Source: Algoriphagus faecimaris (GTDB taxonomy: Bacteria > Bacteroidota > Bacteroidia > Cytophagales > Cyclobacteriaceae). Taken from it: a stretch of 59,409 nucleotides of DNA. The number at the start of each line of letters is the position of its first letter. Within the stretch, counting starts at the first letter, position 1. The DNA is taken from NCBI RefSeq assembly GCF_900101705.1, contig NZ_FNAC01000026.1, forward strand, positions 4,002 to 63,410, read 5' to 3'. Below, one piece after another: positions 59,368 to 59,409 of the stretch. Below the pieces are notes generated by a model. The model searched no databases, was not told the origin of the DNA, and saw only the letters and a program-made list of their open reading frames with translations. The position numbers were made by a program, and so were the translations under genes.

Positions 59368-59409
59368 ATGAATATTATCAATTTCATTAATCGGTTTCCT
59401 GACGAGGCT
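59368..59409 (+). CDS. 5' end of a possible IS1595-type transposase (cut by the window edge)
   Basis: Only 14 codons are visible, starting MNIINFINRFPDEA. The start MxIIxFxxxFPxE is reminiscent of IS1595-family transposases of Bacteroidota. With so few residues this is a suggestion, supported only by the hairpin directly before the ATG and the lack of other genes. A different gene type is possible. Confidence 0.3.
   Translation, partial: MNIINFINRFPDEA

Overview
The window looks like chromosomal DNA from a Bacteroidota bacterium, most likely family Cyclobacteriaceae (an Algoriphagus-like organism; the genus is an inference). Supporting signs: moderate-to-low GC, start codons without Shine-Dalgarno sequences, many -7 boxes of the Bacteroidota type TAnnTTTG, numerous lipoproteins, a lipidated TamA-type protein (TamL), and a sufBCDSE-sufT order. 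There is no phage, plasmid or CRISPR array. Mobile DNA is limited to short remnants, dispersed non-coding repeats, and what may be the first codons of a transposase at the right edge.

Layout. 1-9.7 kb: non-coding repeat DNA, an MFS and a MATE exporter, a NUDIX hydrolase, an Lrp/AsnC regulator, a TPR protein, a membrane protein, and a photolyase module (DUF2256 zinc-ribbon mini-protein, photolyase/cryptochrome, TIGR03643 protein). Two copies of a structured ~455-bp repeat flank this part. 9.7-15.9 kb: a sulfide-metabolism island with rhodanese, a small membrane protein, a fatty-acid-hydroxylase-family protein, a TauE/SafE exporter, a universal stress protein, a Crp/Fnr regulator and a sulfide:quinone oxidoreductase. 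Four CRP-geometry operators (GTRA-N6-TCAC) sit 22-23 bp upstream of -7 boxes at four of its transcription units, so it reads as one regulon. 16-19.2 kb: a lipoprotein and feoA-feoB plus the 38-residue FeoB-associated Cys protein. 19.2-30.7 kb: a polysaccharide flippase, a second stress protein, a zinc metallopeptidase, a DUF1080 lipoprotein, an S9/M14 peptidase pair, a periplasmic protein and a second Lrp regulator. 30.9-37.2 kb: the SUF iron-sulfur assembly operon ending in a bacilliredoxin. 37.4-49.8 kb: citrate synthase, acyl-CoA-binding protein, an SBF-family transporter, an rRNA/tRNA 2'-O-methyltransferase, TamL-hemF-PAP2, PEP carboxylase, a lactonase and menC. 49.8-59.4 kb: queA, a LytTR regulator, a beta-propeller lipoprotein, a PAS protein with an orphan DHp domain, a small unknown gene behind a perfect 26-bp palindrome, tRNA-Ser(GCT) followed by two extra copies of its 3' tail, an M23 peptidase and a MacB/FtsX-type permease.

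The most notable result is the predicted sulfide regulon: the regulator carries the CRP-like R-E-xxx-R recognition helix expected for GTGA half-sites, plus a Cys pair in its sensor domain. Other items worth attention are the structured dispersed repeat, the tRNA-tail/terminator tandem units, the 26-bp operator-like palindrome, and the compact photolyase module.
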